A DNA stretch of 64,000 bases, taken from positions 1-64,000 of the forward strand of contig MU405339.1 of NCBI GenBank assembly GCA_022836615.1. The letters run 5' to 3'. Both the position numbers and the translations under genes were made by a program. The notes under the pieces were generated by a model that saw only the letters and a program-made list of their open reading frames with translations, had not been told where the DNA came from and made no database searches. The DNA is from Annulohypoxylon bovei var. microspora. Its lineage: Eukaryota > Ascomycota > Sordariomycetes > Xylariales > Hypoxylaceae. Within the stretch, counting starts at the first letter, position 1. Every line of letters starts with the position of its first letter. This document shows, one piece after another, positions 1 through 11,766 of this stretch.

Positions 1-63
<63 letters not shown>

Positions 64-860
64 TATATATATTATTTATTTATATATTATTTATTTATAT
101 AATATTATAAACGCGTAAATTATATTATAAATTATATTATAAATTATATCGTATTTATTTAATAAATTATATTATAAATTATATTATAAATTATATTATA
201 AATAAATTATATTATATTTAATAAATTATATTATAAATTATAAATTCGTAAACTTTATTACCGTTTTTATTATTATAATAAAAATGGTAATAAAATTTAT
301 AATAAAAAATAATTTTAAATTTCGTAAAATTTATATATATATAAAAATAATTATTATTAAAAAAAAAGGTTTTTAATTTAAAAATAATTAAAAAAAAAAA
401 ATTTAAATTTAAAATTATTTTTAAATTAAAAATCATTTTTAAATTAAAAACTTTTTTTTTTAATAATAATTATTTTTATATATATATAAATTTTATAAAA
501 TTTAAAATTATTTTTATAAATAATATATTATCGTTATAATACATTAAAAATTTTAATTATTTAATTCGATTATATATTTCCGATTATATAATCCCTTTTT
601 ATACATTTATTTTATATTAATTCATATAATTAATATTAAAACTTTATTTTTAAATTTAATTTAATATTTTTTTATAATATAAAAGTTTATTATTATAAAC
701 TTAAATTATAATGTTTTCCAATGGAAATTTAATTAATTTAAACACCTCGTCGTTAATTTTATATATTCGACAACTCTTTATTATAATATAATTAAATATA
801 TATGAATATAACGAGGTTAACGGCTTAAAAGGTCGATAATGAAAGAATAACGAAATGGGG
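1..860. repeat. AT-rich block with TTTA microsatellite
   Basis: The first 64 bases are a perfect TTTA/TTAT tetranucleotide run. The rest, to about base 860, is almost only A and T, with repeated TTATAAATTATA-like words. This matches the end state of RIP acting on an old repeat, as seen again at 57.3-59.9 kb. No credible gene is visible; the short open frames here are just AT-rich noise. Confidence 0.75.
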
Positions 861-1407
861 ATCATGGATAAATCACACTTACATAAGCTTTCTCATTTAA
901 AATGAAACATTTCTGCTAGCAATTTATTTCATATTACTTTTCTTAGTATCATGAGCCATTAGTTTCTTTTATGTGCGAACTACTTATGATTTAGGAGGTT
1001 GCTCGAGTTGAGGCATGGTTGATACTTCACCCTTTGTTTCCGCAGTTTTGGCTTTTCTCTTGCTTTTACTGCCCAAGTCGGCTCGATTGGGTAGGGAATC
1101 CGCCTTCTTTACGCCGCCTACGTCGTAGCCACTCCTCATGATCAAAATATCAAATTGAATGACGAAATATGAATGGGATTGGGATGAATGGGTTAGACTT
1201 AATGTAATATTTTGGATACGCAGTTCCACGGAAAGATGCTAATATATATACACCCAAATCGCATATCACAAGACTATCACTTGTTCAACTCCAGAAGAAA
1301 AAGTGGAAGAACCAACGCTAAGTGTAGCTTATGAAGAGGATCTGGGACAAAGCAGTCATACGTAATCAATGAATGAAGCTGTTGACGCGAATGGGCTCCT
1401 TTCTTGA
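861..1407. other. Intergenic, no gene seen
   Basis: Base composition returns to normal here. A minus-strand open frame around 984-1229 has no ATG start and no family signature, and I do not call it. Confidence 0.5.
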
Positions 1408-1614
1408 ATTCATCAGATTGCACGGGTTTTCGCACTTCACCACAATGCAGACTATTTCCATGAACCTTTTACTTTCAAACCCGAGCGCTGGCTGTCACCA
1501 GAAATACCAGAGCTGCAAAGGAAACTCATGCGCGACGCATTTGTACCTTTCTCAATTCGAACTCGTAGCTGTGTAGGCAAAGTTATGGCATATCTCAGAC
1601 ACTTTGACTTCTAG
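1408..1614 (+). pseudogene. Cytochrome P450 C-terminal relic
   Basis: The frame with codons at 1408, 1411 and so on reads a P450 C-terminus: a K-helix-to-meander stretch, then YFHEPFTFKPERWL (the PERW motif), then FVPFSIRTRSCVG, the heme-binding loop. A TGA lies in frame at 1405-1407 and a TAG at 1612-1614. No upstream P450 (I helix, ExxR) is readable nearby. The invariant glycine of FxxGxRxCxG is arginine here, which would be expected to damage heme binding. This is a remnant of about 68 codons beside an AT-rich block, so a decayed P450 is the best reading. Confidence 0.75.
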
Positions 1615-2160
1615 GCGGCACCCAAGATTCCAGTGAGAAACAGTTGCGGTAGACACCAATCGAAGGATTACCAATTCTATTATGTCTTCTCTTCTACCCT
1701 CGTGGTGACAGTTAGGAATAGATCAATGCTTTTTAAAAATAACAGATAACTAGACATAATTGAATTGACGGGTTGGAATTTACAGGGAGAAGAAATGGTT
1801 GTTATTCTTAAGTTCGAAACTCCTGAAAGCTGAAAGGTTGAGCTTACTACTCCTCTATTACATAATCTATTCCCAAAGCAGTCCCAAAGCGCGCTAAATT
1901 TCAGCTCGCAGGGCTGAGGTTAAATCGGCCCCCGTATTTGGCGTAAAGATGCGGTTTGCAGATACGGCGTATTAATGACGTACGGCCAATCGTGGCAGTG
2001 CAATTATGATGCGCGATGCCTCACCACGAACAACTTATAAACCTGTACGACATGCCGGTATTTCGTCTGCCAATTTTCTCATAAACATCGACATTACTCT
2101 AAAACTGTCTAATATAAGTAATTATTGAACAAGACCAACATCAAGAGAACAGTCAACAAA
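1615..2160. promoter_or_regulatory. Upstream region of the LURP-like gene
   Basis: There is no gene between the P450 relic and the LURP-like start. A CCAAT pentamer lies at 1985-1989 and a TATAA-like box (CTTATAA) at about 2034-2040, roughly 120 bp before the ATG at 2161. Promoter function is inferred only from these words and their position. Confidence 0.35.
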
Positions 2161-3018
2161 ATGGGCAACCCGGCAGAAGCAAACTTTACATACGAGGGCG
2201 GTGCTGCGCCACCCCCTTACGCCACAACAACATACACCAATACCCAAGAAGCACCGGCGCCGTCGTACCAAGCCGTGCCCGGGGGCAGCACGAGCGGCGT
2301 CTCGGGCGTGACCAGCAAGATCCCGCAATCGCTGAACGCGTACTTCCCCCCCTTGACCAAGTGGTCGCGGATGATGTACCTGGGCGAGCACGCCGAGCAG
2401 CCGTTCTTCGCGGTCGCGACGCACAGCGGGATGTCGGGCAAGCCGACGCTGGAGGTGCACGCGGGGCCGACCGGGTCCGAGCCCATCATCGCGACGGCCG
2501 GGTCGCAGAGCCGCTGGTGCAGCGGCAAGACCACCGTCGTCAAGCTGCTGCCGGGCGCCGGCTTCCTCGCCGGCTGCGCCGCGCCCACCACCTTCACCAT
2601 GAAGGAGACGTACCACAAGCACCACGCCACGTACCCGTTCGCCGTCGAGGTGGGGCTCGGCAAGGACGTGCGGATGGAGAGCTTCGAGTGGCGCGGCAGC
2701 CGCGGCGGCGAGGTCAAGGGGCTCGACGGCAGCTCGTTCCGCGGGTACAAGCTCGTGCGGCTGGGCAGCGACTCGCTGGGCCCCGGCGGCGAGCGCGCCG
2801 CGCGCTCCGCCGGCGCCTCGAGCGACGGCAAGGAGATCGTCGCCGTGTACACGGCCAACGGCAAGTTCAGCATGAACAAGGTCTTCAAGTTCCAGTTCCT
2901 CGAGAGCGGGGCCACGGGCGTGCTGGGCGAAAAGTTCGCACTAGCGGTGGTCGTCACGGCGGCGAAGATCGGGTACACCGAGTTTTTGCTCACGCAATCT
3001 GCTGCTGCCAGCGCCTAG
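2161..3018 (+). CDS. LURP-one/tubby-C-terminal-like protein
   Basis: A single-exon frame of 285 codons. The ATG at 2161 sits in a good fungal start context (ACAAAATGGG); the frame is open to 2125 but without another ATG. After a disordered, Pro/Ala/Thr-rich N-terminus (about residues 1-55), the protein has repeated beta-strand segments of the LURP-one-related (DUF567) type, for example LGEHAEQPFFAVATHSG, PIIATAG and a final KVFKFQFLES, the pattern of a tubby-C-like barrel. This fold is common in plants and fungi and its role is generally unknown. Membrane or phosphoinositide association is possible only by analogy. The gene is strongly GC-rich at third positions compared with the surrounding DNA. 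Confidence 0.65.
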   Translation: MGNPAEANFTYEGGAAPPPYATTTYTNTQEAPAPSYQAVPGGSTSGVSGVTSKIPQSLNAYFPPLTKWSRMMYLGEHAEQPFFAVATHSGMSGKPTLEVHAGPTGSEPIIATAGSQSRWCSGKTTVVKLLPGAGFLAGCAAPTTFTMKETYHKHHATYPFAVEVGLGKDVRMESFEWRGSRGGEVKGLDGSSFRGYKLVRLGSDSLGPGGERAARSAGASSDGKEIVAVYTANGKFSMNKVFKFQFLESGATGVLGEKFALAVVVTAAKIGYTEFLLTQSAAASA

Positions 3019-3809
3019 AAACGCTGGCCTGGGAAGGAAAATTTTTGGGGTTATATGGATTGTGTATTGTATGCATGCATCGTTAGGCGCTTCCGGCTGG
3101 TGGAATAAGCGAGATACAATGATGGATAGCTTCGTATAGCTTCGTATGAATTTGGATTATGGAATTATGTAGGGTATGATCTGCGCTTCATTGCATTCTA
3201 GGGGGTTTCCTTTCGCAAAAGTTGTATGAATCATTCTAGATCACAAGACAAGTGAAATGGATGGCTTTATATTAAGAAGATTCTGGGATATGAAACAGGA
3301 ATTTCCCATGCCACTCCATTCATGAAATAAGCTCTCCTATGTGATGTGCCTCAACCTATAAAAATCGGATTCTTAAAGTCAACATATCATACGCCTCTCC
3401 CATCAAACCCCTTCTAATAGACCCTCTATAACAAATTCCATAGCCCTACCGCGACCAGCTGTGTCTCAATCTTGGGGAGATGGACTCCGAAGTGGAAATA
3501 GGATGTATAGGTACTATTAACACGACCGAATTCATCTATATGATGATAAACCTGCAGGGGGCATATATCCATATGCAGCACTGCCCTGCCCTTAGTATCC
3601 CGTGCATTGGCGTCGAGATTCTTATTGGATACCTTCTATGCAAGGGATAGGCTGTTTGAAAGGGCCCTCCGTCCCTCCCGTATAAACCAAAAACTAAACT
3701 GCAAAGAACATTCAATTCGCCCGGCTAGGCTACCAGGGCGATAAAAGGAAAAAATATCTACTTTTCTCTTTACACCCACTAGGCACAATAATCGCACTCT
3801 CGTGTAGGA
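3019..3809. other. Intergenic, no gene seen
   Basis: This 790-bp gap between two plus-strand genes holds the 3' flank of the LURP-like gene and the presumed promoter of the SDR gene. I see no RNA gene, repeat or coding frame. Confidence 0.5.
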
Positions 3810-4914
3810 ATGTCTACTGCCAAGGGGACGGTACTAGTCACCGGTGCCAATGGCGGCCTTGGGAGCGCCATTACCAACCAGCTTGTTTCTCAGCTCAAGT
3901 TTGCTAACTATCACGGCCTCTATACGGTCCGCGATGCAAAATCAGCACCCTCTCTCAGGTCGGTACTCTCGAAAACCCCATCGCATCCTCACGACATTGT
4001 TTCTCTCGATCTGGCGAATCTCGACAGCGTTCGCAAGGTGGCTAAGGATATCAACGCGCGCGTTGCAGCAGAAGCTATCCCTCCAATCCAAACGCTTATC
4101 CTCAATGCTGGGTTCCAGGATTTTGGCAAGCAGATGTGGACTGATGACGGCTTCGACATGACATTCAGCGCAAATTACCTTGGTCACTGGCTGTTGACGC
4201 TGCTGTTGCTGAAGAGTATGAACAAAGACACTGGGCGTATAGTCATTGTTGGAAGCCAGTCCCACGAGTAAGCACTCGTTGATCCACTAGGTCATGCTCT
4301 CCCTACGCTAACGTACAGCTTTACCTACTAGTCCATACGATAAACGGAATGAGGGGACTCGGGCTTTTGACGACGAGAAGTACAAGACTTTCGTACACGA
4401 CGAGGCTAGCTTTGAGGCAATAGCTAAGGGCACTTGGAGCTCTGCCCAAGATGATCCATCTTGGATCAGCGGATATCGTCGCTATGGCGCAGCTAAACTC
4501 TTCTCCATCATGATGATCCACGAGCTCCAACGCCGCATAGATCGTGATCCCGTACTGAACAAGGTCTGCATTTTAGGCGTCGACCCGGGCACCATGATAA
4601 CTGGTCTTCAGCGCCACGCAAATTGGATCATTCGTGTCTTGATGTTTAAGATCATTTATCCTATTATGGCATTTCTCATGCCAAACGGCCTGGTAAGAAG
4701 CACAACAAAGTCTGCGTCGCAAGTTCTCGAAGCCGCGTTTGAATCGAAACCCACGCATGGCGAGTTCCCTAAGGGCTCGTACTACTTTGATACAGAGCCC
4801 CTTGAAACTAGTGCCGAATCTAAAGATCCACGAAAGCGAGATTTGGTCTGGAAGGAGAGTGTAAAATATGCGCACTTAGAACCAGGTGAAACGATCCTAG
4901 CTGATTGGCAGTGA
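3810..4914 (+). CDS. Short-chain dehydrogenase/reductase, WW-oxidoreductase-like
   Basis: Two exons, 3810-4267 and 4332-4914, with a 64-bp intron (GTAAGC..TAG), encode 346 residues. The N-terminus carries the NAD(P)-binding TGANGGLG (residues 11-18). LNAG lies at about 98-101, the catalytic serine is in GSQSHDPYDKRN, and the catalytic YGAAK (Y204, K208) follows. A VDPGT stretch after the active site is where family members contact the cofactor. The SHDPYDKRN tail after the serine is typical of fungal short-chain reductases related to WW-domain oxidoreductases and retinol dehydrogenases. The substrate cannot be told from sequence. All core residues are present, so the enzyme is probably active. 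Confidence 0.85.
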
Positions 4915-5303
4915 CTGATGTCGGGCCATACTTCTTGACCCGGGCTCCTGCATCAGAATAATATGCAAGGGGGAGTGACGGGAACTTCTGTGCAGCTAGT
5001 ATCAGTAACACAAGATATTCAAGAACAGTAGTATCAAGAGGTACCTACCTATAGGTATTTTTATCAAGTTATACACACCACTATATAAATACCAGGCTCT
5101 GGGGGCTGCATTAGATGCCAGACAAACCAACGTACTTAAATATATGTATCTTGGGTAGCACAAGCCTGGAGTGTCAGTTTAAAGCCATAACACCGCCAGC
5201 AGAGCTGAATCCCGTAACTGCTCCTTTGCCCCCAAGTTCGCACACTTTTGATTCATGATATTTACGGTCCTTTTGCTAGACCTACCTGCGCACCTATACC
5301 AAT
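4915..5303. other. Intergenic, no gene seen
   Basis: A 389-bp gap with a few TACCTACC-type microsatellite words, and nothing else recognisable. It probably contains the promoter of the downstream receptor-like gene. Confidence 0.45.
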
Positions 5304-6748
5304 ATGGATCCGGGTTATCTGGACAGCACTCCAGCTAGACCGCCGCCTCCAGGACGCGAGTCCAACTTCACTAATCCTGAATCAAGGTGCTACGAATTGA
5401 TAATTCCCATTGCCGTATTTACTGCTCTTAATGTTATACTTGTGTTATTGCGCATATATTCCCGATTAAGGATCACCCGCTCGTTCGGTGCAGATGACTG
5501 TATGTACCTACTCCAACATATCGCTTGTAACGACTTTCACAATCTAATTGCTTTACCAGGGCTCTGTATTGCTGCGACAGTTAGACTCTTCTTCCCCGTG
5601 GTTGTTAATTTGCTGATGTAGTGAACGGCCTAGATTCTCACCCTGTCCTACTCTGCTCTCATACTTAAACGTGAGTTTATCTTGCAGAACCCCTTTCCAT
5701 AACTACCTACGCGTTTTACAAAGCCAACAATATACAGTTCTCTGGAGGCCGGGGGCCGGTATATTAGGGATTCATTTCTGGGATGTGCCGCTTTCACATT
5801 ACGTCGGATACCAGAAGGTAGGCAAGACTCCAGTCCCAAAGACGAAATATCGATATATAATTGGATCTATCTCCAGGGCTCTTTGGCCGACTCGGTTCTA
5901 ATCCGTATCACCAACACCACGATCAAGGTGGCCTTTCTGGTTTTCTATCTTCGGTTGTTCAGCCCTGTCACTCATGTCAGGTACATGATCTGGGCTGGCA
6001 TGGCCGTAGTGATCACCTTCTGTGTTGCCTTCGTCATTATCGATCTTGTGGCATGCGCCCCATGGCCAAGCGAAAACGGTAACTGGCTCGCACCATCTCT
6101 TATAGACCGTTGCGACCGTATTGCAGTAGACTTGGTCACTGCGGGCGCGTATTTTAGTGTCATCAGCGACTTTTACATCTTTTTTATTCCACTTCATCAA
6201 GTACCGAAACTCGGTCTTTCCCGGAAGAGAAAGATCGGCGTGAGCCTTATCTTTCTCACAGGTTTCTTGTATGTCATCAGCCTATTCCAGACGGGCGGTC
6301 ATTGACATTATTACCTATAGGGCTACGTGTGCCGGGTTAGTCAACCTAATCATCCGCCAGAATAAAAAGATCTTCGATCGATCGGATTTCACGTGGACCA
6401 TCGTCCCCGTATACGCCACTAGGTGTGTATAGCTTCTAATTCTTTTTTTCTTCTTCGTAATAGGGATTCATCCAAAGCATAATGAGACCCAGTATTAGCT
6501 CGTATCAATACTAAACCGCGCCATGATACAGTCTCACTGAGATCAACGTCGGGCTGCTATGCCACTCACTGCCGGTCGTTTTCGTCCTCTTTGTCGGCCG
6601 CTTCACGAATCTTAGCATGTCCGTAAGCTCTTGGATTGGAGAACGGCGTAGCCCTCGGCAGAGCGCGGGCGATAGTTCTGCGAATCTTGCACCAGATGAT
6701 AGCGCGGCGCCACATCTTTCATCTATTCCAAGGGATACATCACAGTGA
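5304..6748 (+). CDS. Pth11-like seven-helix membrane protein (fungal rhodopsin domain)
   Basis: Six exons restore one frame of 364 codons: 5304-5499, 5560-5617, 5688-5817, 5877-6268, 6321-6422 and 6532-6748. Family landmarks appear in order: TM1 (ELIIPIAVFTALNVILVLL), FGADDW after TM1, HFWDVPLSHY before TM3, FLVFYLRLFSP in TM3, RCDRIAVDL and YFSVISDFYIFFIP around TM5, RKRKIGVSLIFLTGFL in TM6 and TEINVGLLCHSLPV in TM7. This is the Fung_rhodopsin (PF20684) layout, found in Pth11-related putative GPCRs of the plasma membrane. The stretch between DDW and WDV is longer than usual and has weaker splice signals (exon 2), so that part is less certain. The ligand is unknown. Confidence 0.8.
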
Positions 6749-7910
6749 CCAGTAACAAATCTTGCTGGTTTAGTCATCATTTAGCTTATTGTTTCAATGT
6801 TCGAAGTTACCATTTGAAGATGTTGCGCGAGTTGAAAGATTAGTGTTTTTGAGTAAAGTACTGGAATGATGGGGTCACGTGATACCCATTGTTGCATACT
6901 GCCCCGCACTTACCTTTCAACCTCTTCAAATTACGGCTTCATTTATTACAAAAAAACATTGATATATAGTTTCTCAGGCGCTTTCAAACGAATAAAACGA
7001 ATATAAGTAGTTTTTGATAAAATCAATTGAAAAAAAGTAAATAATTGGATGAAAATGTGGGTGTATGGGTGTATGACAGTTTGTACTGGAGAATAAGTAT
7101 TAGTGGATGGGGTGTTCATGAGGAAAAGCCGGGTTGTTTAGACTTTTTATGGGCGAACCACAGTTGGTCGATCGGTGTTTATCTTGCGGGATTGTGCTAT
7201 CCAACACTTAGACATACATACCTAACTAACAGGGCATGTAACACATTTGAATTGTTAGGTACATATGGAAAGGTCATGTTTAACTTCGATTCTGCGTCGA
7301 ACCAATCACCAGGTTTCAATCCTAACCAATATGATGACTAATCCAGGTACGGATAAATATTTCCTCTCACGCAGCTTGCGAAGGACAGTTAATTAATCAT
7401 ATGTATAGACTTCGCTGTTCATAGGTGTCCATTGAAGTCCTGGATACCTATCTGCATACGAGACAGATATCATGGACGACGCTCTCCAGACGATTAGAAA
7501 GAAGAGTGCAATTAAAATCGTCGTTGCTATTAAGGAGGCTTGCGAAGCTGACAACATCGACCATAACATGTCAAGGTTTAAAAGTAGTGTTAAGAAGCTG
7601 CTATTTAAAAACACAATAATCGTCCAAGGCGGTTATTGTATTTCTAAGGAATAAAGGTGACTTAATTCGCAGTGCCAAATCAGCATCGATGGTGGTGATC
7701 GCGGATTTCCCGCTTTAAAACCACGTCCATTGAAATTTTGAAATAGCAAACCCTCCAGGTTACGTCTACAACTGTAAACGATATGTTGGTTTTATTAAAG
7801 TGAAGTTATTATAATTAAATAAATAGATTGTGTTTTCTAGCTTTATATTTATTAACTTCTTGCTTTGCGGTGATGAAATAATTAAGTACCTCAAATAAAG
7901 TTCCGGCAGC
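6749..7910. other. Intergenic with one small unassigned frame
   Basis: Mostly anonymous DNA. A 60-codon ATG frame at 7472-7654 encodes a Lys-rich peptide whose end (FKSSVKKLLFKNTIIVQGG) faintly recalls a winged-helix or histone-H1-type fold. With no supporting exon or neighbour I do not call it a gene. The longer frame at 7045-7341 lacks an ATG start. Confidence 0.4.
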
Positions 7911-8220
7911 TATCCCATCAGAACCGAAAATCTGGTCACTTTAGCGCCGTTTACTTTTCTAATCGATAAAGGATCGCTACCCCTGTGAAATGTACCAGGG
8001 AGATCACTTTACCGTGTTTTTTCGTGTGTTATCGTCGCGTCAATACTTAAATTTCAGTCCCCACATATATTCACATTGATTATATAATTTCATTGATTAG
8101 ATAAGGTTCACCAAGACCCATATTAAGCTGGTGGGATGTGCTAAGTTTCGCTGTGATAGGTTAATATCAAGGAAAAGTGGATGGCGCTAAAGTGACCAGA
8201 TTTTCGGTTCTGATGGGTTA
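7911..8220. mobile_element. MITE family A, copy 1 (Tc1/mariner type)
   Basis: This 310-bp segment, flanks included, begins TATCCCATCAGAACC and ends in its inverse. The terminal inverted repeats match perfectly for about 35 bp (CCCATCAG.. to ..TTAGCGCC), and weaker pairing continues inward. A TA dinucleotide lies at each edge, the target duplication typical of Tc1/mariner elements. It has no coding capacity, so it is non-autonomous. A second copy of identical length is at 20337-20646, with about 16 differences, 14 of them transitions. The last base before the right TA is T where the inverted repeat predicts A. Confidence 0.9.
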
Positions 8221-9616
8221 AAAGTCTAAAGTCGGACTTTGAGTAACTCCAATAGCTAAACCCAATTGACGCCGCACACTTTATTATGACCTATCATGAT
8301 TTTTCAATATGTTTAAGCATAAATAATATCAAGCCACTCCTTACTCTTAACATCGTGATATTAATTATGAAGACCATTACAAGATCTTGGCTGCAGCTGC
8401 ATAACGTGGGTCCACTGCCGGCAGAAGCATCATATGTTTGTATGTATTGTAACAGTTACATTCACAGGAGTGAGTAAACTCTGGGATGCCTTCAAGTACC
8501 CACAACGATTACAAGATACCAAACAAAGACGACGACCAATCAAACTCAAACACCCATATCGAATATTTAATGGCAGTCCTAGCCGGCCAGAAGTTGTAGA
8601 TCTAGTAATACTCAAGTGAGACTATTTCGTAGTAGAGGACAGCATGTTTTTCTTGTAAGATTTTAAGTATACGCATTTAAGCCCCCGATCTCAACAAGAA
8701 CTGCCACCAGCGCTTGGATTGGCCATTGGTTTATGTAATAGGAAAGTCTTTAAAAATATCGTATGGTTACCCAAAGAATGGCGATACGTCATTGGTTTTC
8801 CTTACGATACCTACCTACGCATGATAACCACACCGCGTTTTTTGTGGCAGGGATTGTATTCTGTTGCCTTAAGGGCCTTGCATAACACATTGCATATGCT
8901 ACCTACAATGATGTCACGCTGAGCCAACAATGAAATGTGTTCGATCAAAGAGTTTAAACAACTCACCAAACCAATTGTCTAAAAATCGTGTAATTGAAGT
9001 TTGTTTTCGATAAAGTGGCATGGAATCTTGACAGATAAGCTTAGATAGATGCGCGGGAAGAAATTTTGGTGGAACAATACGTCAGCCTGATTTGATATGC
9101 TACGTACCTCAGAAGGAACCCTGACCCTGATGGATGGGATGGAGGGGAATATCACTATCCAATGGCGGACTCGGTGTCGCGTGCGCAACATTTGATTAAC
9201 AATTTGCTTGCAGGTCGCTAACGTTCCTTCGGTAATTAAGTACCAGGTAGGCTCTTAGCATTAGGTACTAGTACTTGAAGCCTATCCCTGATTCGCCCAA
9301 TCTGTGTGATTATTTCTTGGTTTTTTCTGTACGCGTCAGCACGTGCCCTTGTACAGGTACTCTTGGGCGGTGAATTATGGAGAAGCGCCTGGGAAAAGGG
9401 GCTGCTAGGAGGCTGAAGCAAGAGTTTCGACGACTATCAATGACATATTGAGCAATGCGCCAAGCCACAAAGCAAATCCCTTGCCTCAGCTCCTTTTCTT
9501 TTCTAACTCGTAAGTCTCTAGCCCTAAAAAAGAATGCGGACGCCACCTGGACACCTCCTAACCTCCCGCCCTCCCTCGATCTTGCTAAAATTTCCTTCAA
9601 GATTGATCATGGAGAT
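8221..9616. other. Intergenic, no gene seen
   Basis: About 1.4 kb between the MITE and the glycosyltransferase start. Short frames at 8286-8922 on both strands show no family signature. In the last 160 bp the Anp1 frame is open upstream of the chosen ATG, from an alternative ATG at 9455. Confidence 0.45.
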
Positions 9617-10750
9617 ATGGCCACACGCATCAGATTCGCTCCTAACCGGGTGATCCTAATTGGTATCGCGGCTGCCCTTGGACTTTTTGTTATTTTTCAC
9701 TCCTTCGAGCCTCGGAAACGCGCTTGGTCATGCAAGACGCTCTCTTCGTGCCTGGGAGGCAATCATCCCCCCACGTACAAGCATTGGGATGGCGTGCCAT
9801 TGGACCTCGCCGTCGGCAAGAATGAAAAGACCCTGAGCGACGGCACCGTATTTTACCACCAACACATTGTCAACACAAATCCGGACGTGTTATTTCTTGT
9901 TCTTACTAGGGATGGACATTCATGGAGCCGCGATTTTCGGTCTTCGCGACGCACTGTATACGACTTCATTGACATGCTCGTATCCACGGATCTGGATCTG
10001 ACTCGGGTGTCGCTGGGCTTGATGACGTCGTCACGTGAAGAGTTCGAGGCGACCAAGGACGCAGTTCTGCCGCTGCCGTTCGCGCGTGTAGCGCTGTTCT
10101 ATCGCGAGGGTGACGGCGGTGGCGCCGCTGCTAAAATCCCTTACGAGGACCGACACAAAGATGAGTACCAGCGTTTACGACGTGGGGCTATAGCTAGCGC
10201 CCGCAATTACCTGATGACACGAAGCCTTCAGGATGAGTCGCACGTGATCTGGGTCGACGCGGATATCGTCGAATTTTCCCCGGGCGTGATCCAGAAGATG
10301 ATCGGTCACGCAGAGAAGCGCGATGACGTTGGAATCATCACGGCCATCTGCATTCAAACCATAACCCCCAACTACGACAAGAACGCGTGGTCGGTAGACC
10401 GGCAGGTACCCCTGCTGATGGGACCCGTCGGAGATGACGATCTCACCACCGCCGCAGATACGCTCGTCGAGACTAGGACATACTTAGACGAGCTTATCAA
10501 GGGGACAAGCGACGACGATCTCCTGCCTCTGGATAGCGTTGGAGGTACGATATTGTATATAAAGGCGAGCGTTGTACGGCAGGGCATCAATTTCCCCACG
10601 TCTTACGTTGTCGGCACGACGTGGTCTCACGAAGGATGGGTCGGCATCGAATCAGAAGGAATATGTTATATGGTATCGCACCTCGACGGCGGAGGAGGTT
10701 GTTTTGTGTTGGGTGGTAGTCATTTTGTGAGACATGCCGACTGGAGTTGA
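9617..10750 (+). CDS. Anp1/Mnn9/Van1-family alpha-mannosyltransferase (GT62)
   Basis: A single-exon frame. The ATG at 9617 gives 377 residues and puts a signal-anchor (about residues 12-28, VILIGIAAALGLFVIF) near the N-terminus, as expected for a type II Golgi protein. The in-frame ATG at 9455 would add 54 unconserved residues. GT62 landmarks are VLFLVLTRDG, a Mn-binding DxD in VIWVDADIVEF (D214, D216), MIGHAEKRDDVGIITA, YDKNAW, LDSVGGTILYIKA and the C-terminal EGWVGIESEGICYM. In yeast these proteins form the mannan polymerase complexes that extend the N-glycan outer chain. Which of Anp1, Mnn9 or Van1 it matches best cannot be settled by eye. Confidence 0.85.
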   Translation: MATRIRFAPNRVILIGIAAALGLFVIFHSFEPRKRAWSCKTLSSCLGGNHPPTYKHWDGVPLDLAVGKNEKTLSDGTVFYHQHIVNTNPDVLFLVLTRDGHSWSRDFRSSRRTVYDFIDMLVSTDLDLTRVSLGLMTSSREEFEATKDAVLPLPFARVALFYREGDGGGAAAKIPYEDRHKDEYQRLRRGAIASARNYLMTRSLQDESHVIWVDADIVEFSPGVIQKMIGHAEKRDDVGIITAICIQTITPNYDKNAWSVDRQVPLLMGPVGDDDLTTAADTLVETRTYLDELIKGTSDDDLLPLDSVGGTILYIKASVVRQGINFPTSYVVGTTWSHEGWVGIESEGICYMVSHLDGGGGCFVLGGSHFVRHADWS

Positions 10751-11755
10751 AAGGGACACGGTTGTTTTTTTAAGGTGGTCGCATAAGTACGGCTTTCCTT
10801 TTTAATGTGATACCCCAAGTAGGCCTTGTCCTACAACAGGCCTTACGGGCTTGACGTCACACTCAACTTTATTTCCAATAAAGTTCCCTCCTTGTACCCG
10901 ACAGGGTGGTTCGCACCTACCTAGACTCATCATCTATACTTGGGTACTATATGTTTATAACGTCGATTAGATCCCTACATACCGCATTGGTCCAAGGCTG
11001 GGTTGGGTTAGGATTGGATACCCATAGACTAGGAGCATACATTGAATGAGTCGACGATTTGACCTGACGATGCCGACAAAGCACGCATTTTGCATGGATA
11101 TGTCTTACCTACGTATGTTCTAGAGTAATCTTGACACAGCATTTCGAATTCTAGAGAACATCGGAATACTAGGACAGATTAAGCTATCACCAATAGATCT
11201 AATATATATTTTCGAGTCGCTTATGCTGTGCAATGGCTACGCTGGGTAACACTTTCATTCACTCACCTCGGGATTAACGCCATTCCCATAACATTCGAGA
11301 ATTGTTGTCGACTTATGAAGAACACTTCATAGCCGTTTCTCGAAACCGGAATCGTCACCATCTTACACGTTACTTCCTAGGCTCCTCATCCAAACTGTTG
11401 GTAGCCTCATTTTGTCTCTGAACTTTTCATGCGGAATACACTTGTCCAGTCCAGCACACGTCGTATTCTTAGTTCAAGATATTGCGGTAGTACTTGTAAA
11501 TGTTGTGGTTGGTGTCTTTTGACCACAATGGCTACTACAATACACAAGCATTCAGTTCTTGACGGCGTGCAAGTCGTTAGGTTCATTTTAAATAGAACTC
11601 CAGGTCCACTTGGCGTTTCTGTCTTCGGGTACGTGTAACATCTAGTCTTCAAGGTAAAATTTTGATTAAGCTATGATCCACATAGTGTTGAATAGGTAGG
11701 TAGACCCGCTATTATCCCATGTAAATCATAGAAAAAAATATGAAAAAAGAATGCC
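10751..11755. other. Intergenic, no gene seen
   Basis: About 1 kb of anonymous sequence between the Anp1-family gene and the tRNA terminator. Overlapping small frames at 11407-11652 have no supporting features. Confidence 0.45.
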
Positions 11756-11764
11756 AAAAAAAAA
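11756..11764 (-). terminator. Pol III terminator of tRNA-Met
   Basis: A run of nine A on the plus strand reads as nine T on the minus strand, two bases after the tRNA discriminator. This is the expected RNA polymerase III stop. Confidence 0.85.
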
Positions 11765-11766
11765 TC

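Noticed and set aside
2122..3086. Three long overlapping frames on both strands at the LURP-like locus
   Set aside because: GC-rich coding DNA has few stops in other frames. Only the plus-strand frame from 2161 shows a recognisable fold pattern and a good ATG context.
7045..7341. 98-codon frame upstream of MITE copy 1
   Set aside because: It has no ATG start (it begins at TTG), no family signature and no splice partner.
7472..7654. Small Lys-rich frame faintly like a histone H1 winged helix
   Set aside because: Similarity is limited to spacing of hydrophobic residues in the last 30 codons. It is too weak and isolated to call.
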